Shown: positions 7,687 to 17,550, counted from the first letter of the stretch. The stretch: 64,000 nt of DNA from Roseburia sp. CAG:10041_57 (GCA_001916965.1 MNTL01000001.1:124001-188000), one strand, 5' to 3'. The notes: a model not told the origin generated them from the letters alone. Numbers and translations: made by a program.

Positions 7687-7702
7687 CATAATAATTATTA
7701 TG
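7687..7702. promoter_or_regulatory. Perfect 16-bp palindrome between ilvB and serC
   Basis: CATAATAATTATTATG begins just after the ilvB stop codon. It may be a binding site or chance in AT-rich DNA. The 124-bp ilvB-serC gap could contain an internal promoter, but I see no consensus one. Confidence 0.2.
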
Positions 7703-7704
7703 TA

Positions 7705-9384
7705 TTATTGTCTGGCAGCCAGATCTTCTGCATCGAATGCATCACTGATTGGTGCGCCTGCGGGTACCATAGGGAATACCTTGTCATCTTCTTCAATAAT
7801 ACAATCCAGTACGACAGGTCTGCCAAGTGAAATTGCCTTTTCCAGTGCAGGTGCTACTTCTTCCTTCTTGGTAACACGGATTGCTTCACAGCCGAGTCCT
7901 TCTGCAACTTTGACAAAATCAACCTTATCAGCGAGTACAGTCTGGGAATATCTCTTATCATAGAACAGAGTCTGCCACTGTCTGACCATACCAAGAACGT
8001 GATTATTGATGATAATCTGAATGATTGGAATATTGTAGCGGCTTGCTGTTGCAAGTTCATTCATATTCATTCTGAAGCATCCATCACCGGCAATATTCAC
8101 GCAGATTTTATCTGGTCTGCCCATCTTGGCACCGATACATGCACCCAATCCATAGCCCATAGTTCCAAGTCCTCCTGATGACAGGAAAGTACGAGGTTCT
8201 GTATACTGATAGAATTGAGCTGCCCACATCTGATGCTGTCCAACGTCGGTAGAGACAATTGCCTTGCCTTTTGTTACCTGATCCAGCTGTTCAATGATGT
8301 AAGGACATGTAAGCTTGGAATCATCATATTTTAATGGATATTTAGCCTTAAACTCCTGAATATGGTTCATCCATTCTGTATGCTTTATTGGTGTGAGCTT
8401 ACTGTTGAGCTCTTTTAGAATGGTCTTGAGATCACCGACAATAGAGGCATCTGTATGGATGTTCTTATTGATTTCAGCAGCATCAATATCTATGTGTAAG
8501 ATTTTGGCATTGGATGCAAACTTCTTGGCATTACCGATAACACGGTCAGAGAATCTCGCACCTAATGCGATCAGCAAGTCACATTCACTTACTCCGAAAT
8601 TGGAAGTTTTGGTTCCGTGCATGCCTATCATACCTGTGTATGCAGGATTTTTGCCGTCAAAGGCGCCTTTACCCATAAGAGTGTCGCATACAGGAGCATC
8701 AATTTTTTCTGCAAATTCCTTTACTTCGCGGTATGCACCTGAGGCAATAGCACCACCGCCAAGGTAAATATATGGCTTCTTGGCATTTTGAATCAATTCA
8801 AGTGCTGTATGAATATCTTCCTGAGAATAATGATTCTCTATTACAGGCGGTTCCGGTTTCACAGGTACATATTCACATGTATTGGCTGTGACATCCTTGG
8901 TAATATCTACAAGAACCGGTCCTGGTCTTCCAGAACGTGCAATGTTAAATGCCTTTCTTAATGTATCGGCTAACTTTGTTACATCCTTAACAATATAACC
9001 ATGCTTCGTGATAGGCATTGTTACGCCGGCAATATCAATCTCCTGGAAAGAGTCCTTACCAAGCATTGGTAAGGTTACATTTGCAGTAATTGCTACCATG
9101 GGAATGGAATCCATATATGCAGTTGCAATACCAGTGACCAGATTGGTAGCACCGGGGCCGCTTGTTGCAAGACATACACCTACTTTACCGGTTGCTCTTG
9201 CATAGCCATCTGCCGCATGAGCAGCACCCTGCTCATGGGAGGTCAGAATGTGATGAATTTCATCACTGTGTTTATATAATTCATCATATACATTTAAGAT
9301 AGTTCCACCAGGATAGCCGAATACAGTATCGACACCCTGTTCCTTTAAACATTCAATTACAATTTGTGAACCAGTCAGTAACAT
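7705..9384 (-). CDS. ilvB: Acetolactate synthase, large catalytic subunit
   Basis: ThDP- and FAD-dependent first common step of branched-chain amino acid synthesis: two pyruvates to acetolactate (or pyruvate plus 2-oxobutyrate). The 559 residues show all three TPP-enzyme domains: VFGYPGGTILNVYD and the catalytic glutamate in SHEQGAAHAADGYAR, the central FAD domain, and the C-terminal GDGCFRMNMNELATASRYNIPIIQ ThDP motif. No small regulatory subunit gene (ilvN/ilvH) is nearby. It lies between ilvD (32-bp gap) and serC in one operon. Confidence 0.95.
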   Translation of the reverse strand: MLLTGSQIVIECLKEQGVDTVFGYPGGTILNVYDELYKHSDEIHHILTSHEQGAAHAADGYARATGKVGVCLATSGPGATNLVTGIATAYMDSIPMVAITANVTLPMLGKDSFQEIDIAGVTMPITKHGYIVKDVTKLADTLRKAFNIARSGRPGPVLVDITKDVTANTCEYVPVKPEPPVIENHYSQEDIHTALELIQNAKKPYIYLGGGAIASGAYREVKEFAEKIDAPVCDTLMGKGAFDGKNPAYTGMIGMHGTKTSNFGVSECDLLIALGARFSDRVIGNAKKFASNAKILHIDIDAAEINKNIHTDASIVGDLKTILKELNSKLTPIKHTEWMNHIQEFKAKYPLKYDDSKLTCPYIIEQLDQVTKGKAIVSTDVGQHQMWAAQFYQYTEPRTFLSSGGLGTMGYGLGACIGAKMGRPDKICVNIAGDGCFRMNMNELATASRYNIPIIQIIINNHVLGMVRQWQTLFYDKRYSQTVLADKVDFVKVAEGLGCEAIRVTKKEEVAPALEKAISLGRPVVLDCIIEEDDKVFPMVPAGAPISDAFDAEDLAARQ

Positions 9385-9416
9385 ATCAGCACCATGCCTT
9401 TCCTAAGTATTTCGTT

Positions 9417-11093
9417 CTAGTTATTCTGATTGGGACTCTGAAGGATGGCACCGCGGTTACCGCTTGTTACCATTTCTCTGTATCTTGCAAGATAACCTGT
9501 AGTTACCTTAGGCTCTTTAGGCTGCCATTTTGCTTTTCGTGCTGCAAGCTCTTCGTCAGATACACGAACATTTAAAGTCAGAGCAGGAATATTGATTTCG
9601 ATGATATCGCCCTCTTCTACCAGAGCAATAGGTCCACCAACTGCAGCTTCTGGAGATACATGACCGATAGATGCACCTCTGGACGCTCCTGAGAAACGTC
9701 CGTCTGTGATCAGAGCAACGCTGGAGCCAAGTCCCATACCTGCAATAGCAGAAGTAGGATTCAACATTTCACGCATACCAGGACCACCCTTAGGACCTTC
9801 ATAACGAATGACTACTACATCACCGGCGACAATCTTACCGCCCTTGATGGCAGCAATCGCATCTTCTTCACATTCAAATACACGTGCAGGACCTTCGTGA
9901 ACCATCATTTCATCTACAACTGCAGAACGTTTTACAACACTGCCGTCTGGAGCAAGATTACCCTTTAATACAGCCAGACCGCCAGTCTTGCTGTAAGGAT
10001 TATCCAATGGTCTGATTACTTCAGGATTTCTGTTGACAGCATTCTTAATATTCTCTCCTACTGTCTTGCCTGTTACAGTCATACATTCTTCGTGGAGAAG
10101 ACCTAACTCTGACAGCTCATGCATAACAGCATAGACACCACCGGCTTCGTTAAGATCTTCCATGTAAGTAGGACCAGCAGGTGCTAAATGACATAAGTTA
10201 GGAGTTTTTTCGCTGATTTCATTTGCAAATGCAATATCAAAATCAAAACCAACTTCATGAGCGATAGCAGGAAGATGAAGCATACTGTTTGTAGAACATC
10301 CAAGAGCCATATCTACTGTTAATGCATTCAGGATTGCTTCCTTGGTCATGATATCGCGAGGACGGATATTCTTACGAAGCATTTCCATGACAGCCATTCC
10401 AGCATGTTTTGCAAGCTTGATTCTTTCTGAGTATACAGCAGGAATTGTTCCGTTACCCTGAAGTCCCATACCTAATGCTTCTGTCAAACAGTTCATGGAG
10501 TTGGCTGTGTACATACCTGAACAGGAACCGCATGTAGGACATACCTTTTCCTCAAATTCACGTACATCTTCTTCTGTCATCTTACCTGCTGCATAGGAGC
10601 CAACCGCTTCGAACATGGAAGAAAGGCTTCTCTTCTGACCTTTTACATGTCCGGCAAGCATAGGCCCACCAGATACAAATACGGTAGGAACATTAATTCT
10701 GGCAGCAGCCATTAATAATCCGGGTACATTCTTATCACAGTTAGGAACCATGACAAGTGCATCGAACTGATGAGCAAGAGCCATACACTCTGTTGAATCA
10801 GCAATCAGATCTCTGGTAACCAGAGAGTATTTCATGCCGATATGCCCCATGGCAATACCATCACAGACTGCAATAGCAGGAAATACAACGGGTACGCCGC
10901 CTGCTTCTGCAACACCGAGCTTAACGGCATTTACAATCTTATCAAGATTCATATGCCCAGGTACGATTTCGTTATAGGAACTTACGATACCTACCATTGG
11001 CTTCTGCATTTCTTCTTCTGTGAAACCAAGAGCGTTAAATAAACTTCTATGGGGTGCCTGCTGCATTCCCTTTTTTACATTATCACTTTTCAT
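9417..11093 (-). CDS. ilvD: Dihydroxy-acid dehydratase
   Basis: Fe-S enzyme that dehydrates 2,3-dihydroxyisovalerate and its methylvalerate analogue to the 2-oxo acids of valine and isoleucine synthesis. The 558 residues contain the cluster cysteines in PNCDKNVPG and CPTCGSCSGMYTANSMNCLTEALG and the C-terminal TDGRFSGASRGASIGHVSPEA. The ATG has GGAGG 9 bases upstream. It sits 19 bp after leuB and 32 bp before ilvB. IlvC, the enzyme between IlvB and IlvD, is not encoded in the window. Confidence 0.96.
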   Translation of the reverse strand: MKSDNVKKGMQQAPHRSLFNALGFTEEEMQKPMVGIVSSYNEIVPGHMNLDKIVNAVKLGVAEAGGVPVVFPAIAVCDGIAMGHIGMKYSLVTRDLIADSTECMALAHQFDALVMVPNCDKNVPGLLMAAARINVPTVFVSGGPMLAGHVKGQKRSLSSMFEAVGSYAAGKMTEEDVREFEEKVCPTCGSCSGMYTANSMNCLTEALGMGLQGNGTIPAVYSERIKLAKHAGMAVMEMLRKNIRPRDIMTKEAILNALTVDMALGCSTNSMLHLPAIAHEVGFDFDIAFANEISEKTPNLCHLAPAGPTYMEDLNEAGGVYAVMHELSELGLLHEECMTVTGKTVGENIKNAVNRNPEVIRPLDNPYSKTGGLAVLKGNLAPDGSVVKRSAVVDEMMVHEGPARVFECEEDAIAAIKGGKIVAGDVVVIRYEGPKGGPGMREMLNPTSAIAGMGLGSSVALITDGRFSGASRGASIGHVSPEAAVGGPIALVEEGDIIEINIPALTLNVRVSDEELAARKAKWQPKEPKVTTGYLARYREMVTSGNRGAILQSPNQNN

Positions 11094-11112
11094 GAGTATA
11101 CCTCCAAATTAA

Positions 11113-12213
11113 CTATATTCTCTCTGCAATCAGATCGCCCATCTTGGCAGTGCCTACCTGAGTAACTGTAGAGCGTTTGCTCTCTTCCTGGGGCATGATA
11201 TCAATGGTGCGGTAATTTTCTTCCAGTACCTGCTTTACAGCCTTTTCAATTGCATTGGCTTCTTCATCCAGATCAAAGGAATAACGAAGCATCATGGCTG
11301 CACTCAGGATTGTGGCAATTGGATTGGCAATGCCTTTGCCTGCAATATCAGGTGCAGATCCGCCACTTGGCTCATAGAGACCGAATTTGGTATCATTGAG
11401 GCTGGCTGAGGACAACATACCAATGGAACCTGTTACCATACTTGCTTCATCAGACAAGATATCACCGAACATGTTCTCTGTTAAGATAACGTCGAACTGC
11501 TTCGGATCTTTAACCAGCTGCATTGCACAGTTATCTACAAGCATATGCTCCAGAGTAACTTCTGGATAATCCTTGGCAACTTCTTCTACGACTTTTCTCC
11601 AGAGTCTTGAAGAATCCAATACGTTTGCCTTGTCTACGCTGGTTACTTTCTTGCGTCTCTTCATGGCGATATCAAAACCTTTAATGGCAATACGACGTAT
11701 CTCATTCTCTGTATAGGTCAGTGTATCAACGGCAGTCATAACGCCATCTACTTCTTTGGTGCTTCTCTCACCGAAGTAAAGACCGCCTGTCAGCTCACGC
11801 ATGATCATCATATCAAATCCGCTGCCGATGATGTCATCACGAAGTGGGCATGCTTCCTTTAATTCTTCATAAAGATATGCCGGTCTTAAATTGGCAAATA
11901 AATTCAAGGCTTTACGAAGCTTTAATAATCCGGCTTCCGGTCTTAAATGAGGAGGCAGCTTATACCAGGGGGATGTAGAGGTGTTACCACCTATGGAACC
12001 CATTAATACTGCATCAGCTGCTTTCGCAGCAGCAATTGCTTCATCAGTCAGTGGCTCACCGCAGGCATCTATGGAAGCACCACCCATTAAAATATCCTGG
12101 TAGTTAATAGTATGATTATATTTTAAAGCTACTTTGTCTAATACCTTTTTTGCTTCGGTGACAATTTCAGGACCAATTCCATCACCGGGTATGCATACAA
12201 TATTCAAATTCAT
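11113..12213 (-). CDS. leuB: 3-Isopropylmalate dehydrogenase
   Basis: NAD-dependent oxidation and decarboxylation of 3-isopropylmalate in leucine synthesis. The 366 residues begin MNLNIVCIPGDGIGPEIV and show GSIGG, the substrate-binding arginines in LLKLRKALNLFANLRP and MIMRELTGGLYFGERS, the metal-binding VDNCAMQLVKDP and the NAD loop SGGSAPDIAGKGIANP. It is the first gene of the operon, with promoter 12304-12332 and an 85-base leader. The leader shows no T-box signature by eye. leuA and leuCD are not in the window. Confidence 0.96.
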   Translation of the reverse strand: MNLNIVCIPGDGIGPEIVTEAKKVLDKVALKYNHTINYQDILMGGASIDACGEPLTDEAIAAAKAADAVLMGSIGGNTSTSPWYKLPPHLRPEAGLLKLRKALNLFANLRPAYLYEELKEACPLRDDIIGSGFDMMIMRELTGGLYFGERSTKEVDGVMTAVDTLTYTENEIRRIAIKGFDIAMKRRKKVTSVDKANVLDSSRLWRKVVEEVAKDYPEVTLEHMLVDNCAMQLVKDPKQFDVILTENMFGDILSDEASMVTGSIGMLSSASLNDTKFGLYEPSGGSAPDIAGKGIANPIATILSAAMMLRYSFDLDEEANAIEKAVKQVLEENYRTIDIMPQEESKRSTVTQVGTAKMGDLIAERI

Positions 12214-12303
12214 TACATTTCTCCTTTTGCGCTGTTGTCTACACTGTTATTTCCTTTGTATACAACATGAATGTATGTATATTTATACAAGGACATAAGT
12301 TTA

Positions 12304-12332
12304 TCATATTACATTCAATGCAAAATTTCAAC
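12304..12332 (-). promoter_or_regulatory. Sigma-A promoter of leuB-ilvD-ilvB-serC-serA
   Basis: Minus-strand TTGAAA (12332-12327), a 17-bp spacer and TATGAT (12309-12304). The leader that follows contains the inverted arms TTGTATA and TATACAA around a 21-base interval, a possible regulator site or weak hairpin. Confidence 0.7.
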
Positions 12333-12413
12333 CGTATACATAAAAAAGAACTATGCCGATTAGATATGATATGTATAATCTGCTGGAATGTTTGCGTGTA
12401 TACAATATTATAT

Positions 12414-12441
12414 AAAAAAAGAAGCCGACATAATCGACTCC
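12414..12441 (-). terminator. Intrinsic terminator after yajC
   Basis: Minus-strand GGAGTCGA and TCGGCTTC (with G-T pairs) close a five-base loop and are followed by TTTTTTT. Confidence 0.8.
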
Positions 12442-12475
12442 TTTTTATCAGCATGTACCTGACATGCATTTTGAT

Positions 12476-12802
12476 TTATTCAGCGTCAGGCTTCTCAACC
12501 TGCTCGATTGCAGACTTCTTCATTGGAATACGGCAGTTCTTATTGTTACCGAATTCAACAATAACATCTTCATCTGTAATATCAATAACAATGCCATAGA
12601 AACCACTGGTAGTTAATACGCTGTCGCCTACCTCAACGGAATTAATCAGTGCGCTTCTCTTCTTCTGTTCCTTTTTCTGGGGACGATAGAAAAGAAAATA
12701 AAAAATACCAATCAGTACAGCAAAATAAATGACCCATACGATTGGGCTTGCCATAGCCTGTCCGGCTGCTTCGGCTTCTGAAGATAATAATAAGTTCATC
12801 AT
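12476..12802 (-). CDS. yajC: Preprotein translocase subunit YajC
   Basis: A 108-residue membrane accessory of the SecDF-YajC complex. It has one N-terminal membrane helix (PIVWVIYFAVLIGIFYFLFY), then RPQKKEQKKR and the compact beta domain VEVGDSVLTTSGFYGIVIDI, as in the family. The frame is open further upstream, but ATG 12802 (or the adjacent ATG 12799) follows AGGAGG. It lies downstream of tgt, the usual tgt-yajC order in bacteria, and ends at a terminator. Confidence 0.93.
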   Translation of the reverse strand: MMNLLLSSEAEAAGQAMASPIVWVIYFAVLIGIFYFLFYRPQKKEQKKRSALINSVEVGDSVLTTSGFYGIVIDITDEDVIVEFGNNKNCRIPMKKSAIEQVEKPDAE

Positions 12803-12879
12803 GTTTCCTCCTGTAAGTTTATAAAGCATATCATACACAAAAAAGTGCGATACATCAAGTTAATTTTTTATGAAGCGGA

Positions 12880-14016
12880 TCAATCCGGTTCACCGGCTGC
12901 CATACTTTCAAGCTTTGACTTCTTATATGCAGCAAATTCACCACGGTCAAGAGAATCACGGATCTCTGTCATCATGGTGTTGTAGAAATATAGATTGTGA
13001 AGTACACATAATCTCATTCCAAGCATTTCCTTTGCTTTCAGAAGATGCCTGATATAGGCTCTGGAATATCTGCGGCATGCAGGACAGTTACATCCAACCT
13101 CGATAGGACGTGTGTCAAGTTCGTATTTGGCATTGAACAGATTGATCTTGCCATGATTGGTATATAAGTGACCATGTCTGCCGTTACGTGTCGGATATAC
13201 ACAGTCAAAGAAATCAATACCACGTTCTACACCCTCCAGAATATTGGCAGGTGTACCAACACCCATCAGATAAGTAGGTTTATCCTTAGGCAGATAAGGA
13301 ACTGTTTCCTCCAGGATATAATACATCTCTTCATGAGTCTCACCTACAGCAAGACCACCTACAGCATAACCATCCAGATCCATTTCTGAAATACGTTTTG
13401 CATGCTCAATTCGAATATCAGGATAAACAGCACCCTGGTTGATGCCAAATAACATCTGCTGCTTGTTGATCGTATCCTCCAGAGAGTTCAGCCTGTTCAT
13501 CTCTTTCTTACAGCGCTCTAACCAGCGTGTCGTACGCTCTACAGATGGAAGCACATATTCTCTGCTTGCCTTGCTGGGAGGACATTCGTCAAAAGCCATT
13601 GCAATGGTAGAAGCCAGATTAGACTGAATCTGCATACTTTCTTCAGGTCCCATAAATATTTTATGACCATCAATATGGGAGTGGAACGTAACACCTTCTT
13701 CTTTGATCTTGCGAAGACCGGCTAAAGAGAATACCTGAAACCCACCTGAATCTGTTAAGATAGGCTTATTCCAGGACATAAATTTATGAAGTCCACCTAA
13801 TTTTTTGATCGTTTCATCTCCTGTTCTGACATGAAGATGATATGTGTTAGAAAGTTCTACCTGTGTGCCGATTTCTTCAAGGTCAGCAGTAGAAACAGCA
13901 CCTTTGATAGCAGCTACAGTACCTACGTTCATAAATACAGGTGTCTGAATTGTTCCATGAACGGTTGTTACTTCTGCACGCTTTGCTCTGCCTTCTTGTT
14001 TCAATATTTTATACAT
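12880..14016 (-). CDS. tgt: Queuine/preQ1 tRNA-guanine transglycosylase
   Basis: Exchanges guanine-34 for preQ1 (or queuine) in the GUN anticodons of tRNA Tyr, His, Asn and Asp. The 378 residues contain LSNTYHLHVRTG, the substrate-pocket DSGGFQVFSL, GGLAVGE, the catalytic-aspartate region FDCVYPTRNGRHG and the zinc site CNCPACRRYSRAYIRHL. It starts 5 bp after the D,D-carboxypeptidase gene stop and precedes yajC, forming one transcription unit. Confidence 0.96.
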   Translation of the reverse strand: MYKILKQEGRAKRAEVTTVHGTIQTPVFMNVGTVAAIKGAVSTADLEEIGTQVELSNTYHLHVRTGDETIKKLGGLHKFMSWNKPILTDSGGFQVFSLAGLRKIKEEGVTFHSHIDGHKIFMGPEESMQIQSNLASTIAMAFDECPPSKASREYVLPSVERTTRWLERCKKEMNRLNSLEDTINKQQMLFGINQGAVYPDIRIEHAKRISEMDLDGYAVGGLAVGETHEEMYYILEETVPYLPKDKPTYLMGVGTPANILEGVERGIDFFDCVYPTRNGRHGHLYTNHGKINLFNAKYELDTRPIEVGCNCPACRRYSRAYIRHLLKAKEMLGMRLCVLHNLYFYNTMMTEIRDSLDRGEFAAYKKSKLESMAAGEPD

Positions 14017-14021
14017 GTAAT

Positions 14022-15059
14022 TTATAAATCCTCCAAAAATTCTTCAAGGGTAATGCCCTGACTCATGATTGCTGTGGCAGCTTCCTTACCTACATATCTG
14101 AAATGCCATGGCTCATACTGAATACCGGTAATATATTCTTTACCAAGTGGGTAACGGAGTATAAAGCCATATTCACAGCTATGCTTATTCAGCCACTTAC
14201 CAGCTTGTGTTTCACCAAATTCTATCTCAAGATATGGATAGGTGTCACTTACGATATCCAGAGCCAGTCCAATCTGATGTTCACTTGCGCCCGGAACCGT
14301 TACTGTAATAGATGAAATTTTATAGGCTTCCAGATAGGAATACCCTTTGTTCATATAATAATCTATTTTGCGGTTAAATAATACAGTCTGCCTATTATAA
14401 TCTCTGTAGGGTGAGCAGACCATCAGATTGATTCCATCAGCTTTGGCGGCTTCCATCATTGCCATCAGGTCATCAATGATTCTGGCATCGCATTTCATAT
14501 TACCAGTAATTTTTCCCGGTGTAAAGGTGTAATTCTCAGGAACTGGATGTTGTTTATTGACCAGAAGAAGTCTCCAGTCATCTGCGGTCAGCTTCTGCTC
14601 TACCGTTTCATCAGTGACTGCAGATGTCTGTTCTTTCGCCTCATTGGCTTCCAGAATATCATCCAGTGAGAACTGGTCAACACCATTTTGAACATCAAGT
14701 TCTTCATTATTATATCCCTGAAGCACGTCATCATCATCTATAACATCTGCTGCGGAAATATCCAGCACAGTCGGTACATATTCGTAATTAGCCTCTATCT
14801 CCTGCATTCTGCTGTAATCCTGTGCTAAATACTCTTCTTCCTGTATATAGGGAAAAGCGAAGCTACTGCTGATTATAAAAAACAAAAAAACAGCTGCGAT
14901 GCTGGAAAAACGCTTACTGTTGTGAATCAGATACTCTCCAGTATCACCAACAATGGTCACTACAATAAGAGCTATTTGCCAAGGCAGCTTAAAATATTTA
15001 TGTTTATGAATTTTTCTTCGTAATCGATTGGTTGTTGTTTCCTTCCATGTTTTGTTCAT
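14022..15059 (-). CDS. Membrane-anchored M15B (VanY-type) D-alanyl-D-alanine carboxypeptidase
   Basis: Zinc peptidase expected to trim the terminal D-Ala of peptidoglycan stem peptides outside the membrane. The 345-residue protein has a Lys/Arg-rich N-terminus, hydrophobic segments around residues 28-40 and 52-70, an acidic linker (about 75-150) and a C-terminal M15B domain. The domain carries CSPYRDYNRQ, the ligands His and Asp in SEHQIGLALDI, and the catalytic Glu and last His in EPWHFRYVG. Three ATG codons are possible; 15059 is preferred because GGGGATGAG lies at a usable distance. It leads into tgt. Confidence 0.85.
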   Translation of the reverse strand: MNKTWKETTTNRLRRKIHKHKYFKLPWQIALIVVTIVGDTGEYLIHNSKRFSSIAAVFLFFIISSSFAFPYIQEEEYLAQDYSRMQEIEANYEYVPTVLDISAADVIDDDDVLQGYNNEELDVQNGVDQFSLDDILEANEAKEQTSAVTDETVEQKLTADDWRLLLVNKQHPVPENYTFTPGKITGNMKCDARIIDDLMAMMEAAKADGINLMVCSPYRDYNRQTVLFNRKIDYYMNKGYSYLEAYKISSITVTVPGASEHQIGLALDIVSDTYPYLEIEFGETQAGKWLNKHSCEYGFILRYPLGKEYITGIQYEPWHFRYVGKEAATAIMSQGITLEEFLEDL

Positions 15060-15217
15060 ACTACTCATCCCCATTAGAAAACATGCTTTAACTTAGTCAC
15101 TCCCCAGAGACTGTAAGACGTTAAAAGCTTCTGCACCCATGATATCATAATTAATATCGAATTGCATCTATAATTTGTGAAAATTGTAAAAAAATGTTAC
15201 TCATCCGGCATCCTTGC

Positions 15218-15245
15218 TTGATTTTATAAAATATTTCGATATAAT
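15218..15245 (+). promoter_or_regulatory. Sigma-A promoter of aroC
   Basis: TTGATT (15218-15223), a 16-bp spacer and a perfect TATAAT (15240-15245), 45 bases before the start codon. Confidence 0.8.
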
Positions 15246-15290
15246 TTTAAGAAAAACCTATTTTCACTGGGTATGAAAGGATTATATATT

Positions 15291-16391
15291 ATGGCAGGTT
15301 CTACATTTGGCAATTTATTTCGTATTACAACTTGGGGAGAATCACATGGGGCTGCTATCGGTGTTGTAGTAGATGGCTGTCCTGCCGGACTTACATTGTG
15401 CAGCGAAGATATTCAGAAGTATCTGAACAGACGTAAGCCTGGACAGACTCAGTATACAACACAGCGTAAGGAAGCTGACGAGGTGGAAATTCTTTCGGGA
15501 ATCTTTGAAGGAAAGACAACAGGCACTCCTATTTCCATGATTGTACGTAATACTTCCCAGCGTTCCGGTGATTACAGTGATATTGCATCCTACTATCGAC
15601 CGGGACATGCAGACTATACCTTTGATGAAAAATATGGATTCCGTGATTATAGAGGTGGCGGACGATCTTCTGCCAGAGAGACTATAGGACGGGTTGCGGC
15701 AGGTGCAATTGCTGCAAAGCTTTTAGGTGAACTTGGAATCACGGTTGATGCTTATGTAGAATCTATAGGTCCTGTATCCATATCCATGGATCGATTTAAT
15801 CTGGAAGAAGCCAGACGTAATCCTACCGGTATGCCGGATGCAGAGGCTTCTGCCCAGGCAGAAGAATATTTACAGAAATGCATTGAGAATCAGGATTCTG
15901 CTGGTGGTGTAGTCTCCTGTAAGGTACATGGAATGCCGGCAGGCATTGGTGAACCTGTTTTTGATAAACTGGATGCATGTCTTGGACAGGCAGTTATGTC
16001 TATCGGAGCTGTGAAAGCTTTTGCTGTTGGAGATGGATGTGAGGTATCAAAGAAGAATGGTTCTACTAATAATGATGCCTTTTGCAATGTAAATGGACAA
16101 ATCAGTAAAAAGACAAATCATGCAGGTGGAATTCTTGGAGGAATCAGTGACGGTTCTGATATTATATTGAGAGCATATTTTAAGCCTACTCCTTCTATCT
16201 ACCAGAAACAGCAGACAGTAAATCAGGCTGGTGAAGAAATCGAGATTCAGATCAAAGGCAGACATGATCCAATCGTAGTCAGCCGTGCTGTGGTTGTTGT
16301 AGAGGCTATGACAGCTGTAACGATTCTGGACGAATTATTACGTAATATGACATCCAGACTGGATGGAATCAAGAAATTCTATCATAAATAG
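15291..16391 (+). CDS. aroC: Chorismate synthase
   Basis: FMN-dependent last step of the shikimate pathway: 5-enolpyruvylshikimate-3-phosphate to chorismate. The 366 residues start MAGSTFGNLFRITTWGESHG and contain DYRGGGRSSARET, the FMN region GGILGGISDGSDI and GRHDPIVVSRAVVVVEAM. An upstream ATG at 15273 is in frame, but ATG 15291 has AAAGGA at good distance and matches family starts. It is monocistronic, with its own promoter and terminator. Confidence 0.96.
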   Translation: MAGSTFGNLFRITTWGESHGAAIGVVVDGCPAGLTLCSEDIQKYLNRRKPGQTQYTTQRKEADEVEILSGIFEGKTTGTPISMIVRNTSQRSGDYSDIASYYRPGHADYTFDEKYGFRDYRGGGRSSARETIGRVAAGAIAAKLLGELGITVDAYVESIGPVSISMDRFNLEEARRNPTGMPDAEASAQAEEYLQKCIENQDSAGGVVSCKVHGMPAGIGEPVFDKLDACLGQAVMSIGAVKAFAVGDGCEVSKKNGSTNNDAFCNVNGQISKKTNHAGGILGGISDGSDIILRAYFKPTPSIYQKQQTVNQAGEEIEIQIKGRHDPIVVSRAVVVVEAMTAVTILDELLRNMTSRLDGIKKFYHK

Positions 16392-16412
16392 ATTATATTA
16401 AAATGAAAAAAT

Positions 16413-16448
16413 AAAAACTGCGATTTGTTGTATGAAATCGCAGTTTTT
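16413..16448. terminator. Bidirectional intrinsic terminator between aroC and the lactonase gene
   Basis: 14-bp arms (AAAAACTGCGATTT and its complement) enclose an 8-base loop, with T-runs on both strands. It serves the convergent genes on either side. Confidence 0.85.
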
Positions 16449-16467
16449 TCATCTTTGTTTTTGCCTT

Positions 16468-17523
16468 TTATTTCATTTCATGGAAAATGATGCAGTTAGG
16501 CTGCTTTACTTTCATTTCTTTTCCATTCATAATAATAACATTTTTATTCAAATCCACAGTAAAGAATGTCATAGTATCTGATTCATGATTCAGGCTTACA
16601 AGGTGCTTATTATCCGGGAATAAGGAAGCATCCTTTGGATATTCCCCGCTGATAGGAAGGCAGAACAGTCTGTTGAGTTCACCACTCTCCGGTTGTATCT
16701 CATAAAGAGATACACTGTTTTCACCAGCATTGGAAGCCAGAATATACTTACCGTCAACAGAAATGTTGAGTGCACTTGCAGCAACATCCTGTGCCTGGTA
16801 TTTATCAGTTGTAGGAATGGTCTGAACATGGTCAAAAAATGGAGTGCCATCTTCTTCATGATAATGGTATACATCAATGCAGTTCTTTAACTCACTTACT
16901 ACATAGAGGTAACGTCCATCATCGGAGAATTTCAGATGTCTTGGGGCTGACTCTAGATCACATCTGATGATATCGACCTGTTTCAGAGTGCCTTTTTCAT
17001 GATCCAGCTTGTATACATTGACGTAATCAATACCTAAATCTGCAGCACACAGATATTTATTATCACGTGTCATCTTTACACAGCTGATATGCGGACGAAA
17101 ACTACGCTCAGCAATGCTGCCAAGACCCTTATGGAAGATCTCTTCTGTGATCTCTCCTACTTTACCGGTCTCAGGATCAAGACGAAGCACTGTGATCTTG
17201 CCATCATGATATCCTGCACAGAACAGGAACTTATCTTCATAATCAGTGGAAAGATAACATCCTCTCATACCATTGATAGAAGCTTTATTGATCAGTTCCA
17301 GATTGCCGTCTTCCAGAATCTTGAATGCTTCTACACCGAAGTCTGTAATAGAATAGAGGAATTTCCCGCTGTGAGAAATTGTAACGTAAGAAGAATTGGT
17401 AATCTCAACCTCTGCTTTCTCTTTTAATCGACCATTTGCCATATCGACATCATATATCTTAATACCATGATTATCACCCATTGTATAAGTTGATACATAG
17501 GCTACATATTTTGACTTGCTCAT
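16468..17523 (-). CDS. Lactonase-family seven-bladed beta-propeller protein
   Basis: A 351-residue cytoplasmic protein of the 6-phosphogluconolactonase/YbhE type (lactonase, beta-propeller). It has repeated blades such as SHSGKFLYSI, SDDGRYLYVVSE and SVDGKYILASNAGENSVSLYE, plus the RPHISCV motif. Members hydrolyse sugar lactones, but many have no tested substrate, and no oxidative pentose phosphate gene neighbours it. AAGGAGA precedes the ATG by 7 bases. An 18-bp palindrome (ATGTTA-TTATAT-TAACAT, 17551-17568) overlaps the likely -10 region. Confidence 0.85.
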   Translation of the reverse strand: MSKSKYVAYVSTYTMGDNHGIKIYDVDMANGRLKEKAEVEITNSSYVTISHSGKFLYSITDFGVEAFKILEDGNLELINKASINGMRGCYLSTDYEDKFLFCAGYHDGKITVLRLDPETGKVGEITEEIFHKGLGSIAERSFRPHISCVKMTRDNKYLCAADLGIDYVNVYKLDHEKGTLKQVDIIRCDLESAPRHLKFSDDGRYLYVVSELKNCIDVYHYHEEDGTPFFDHVQTIPTTDKYQAQDVAASALNISVDGKYILASNAGENSVSLYEIQPESGELNRLFCLPISGEYPKDASLFPDNKHLVSLNHESDTMTFFTVDLNKNVIIMNGKEMKVKQPNCIIFHEMK

Positions 17524-17550
17524 CCTATCGTCTCCTTCGTTTGTCAGATT

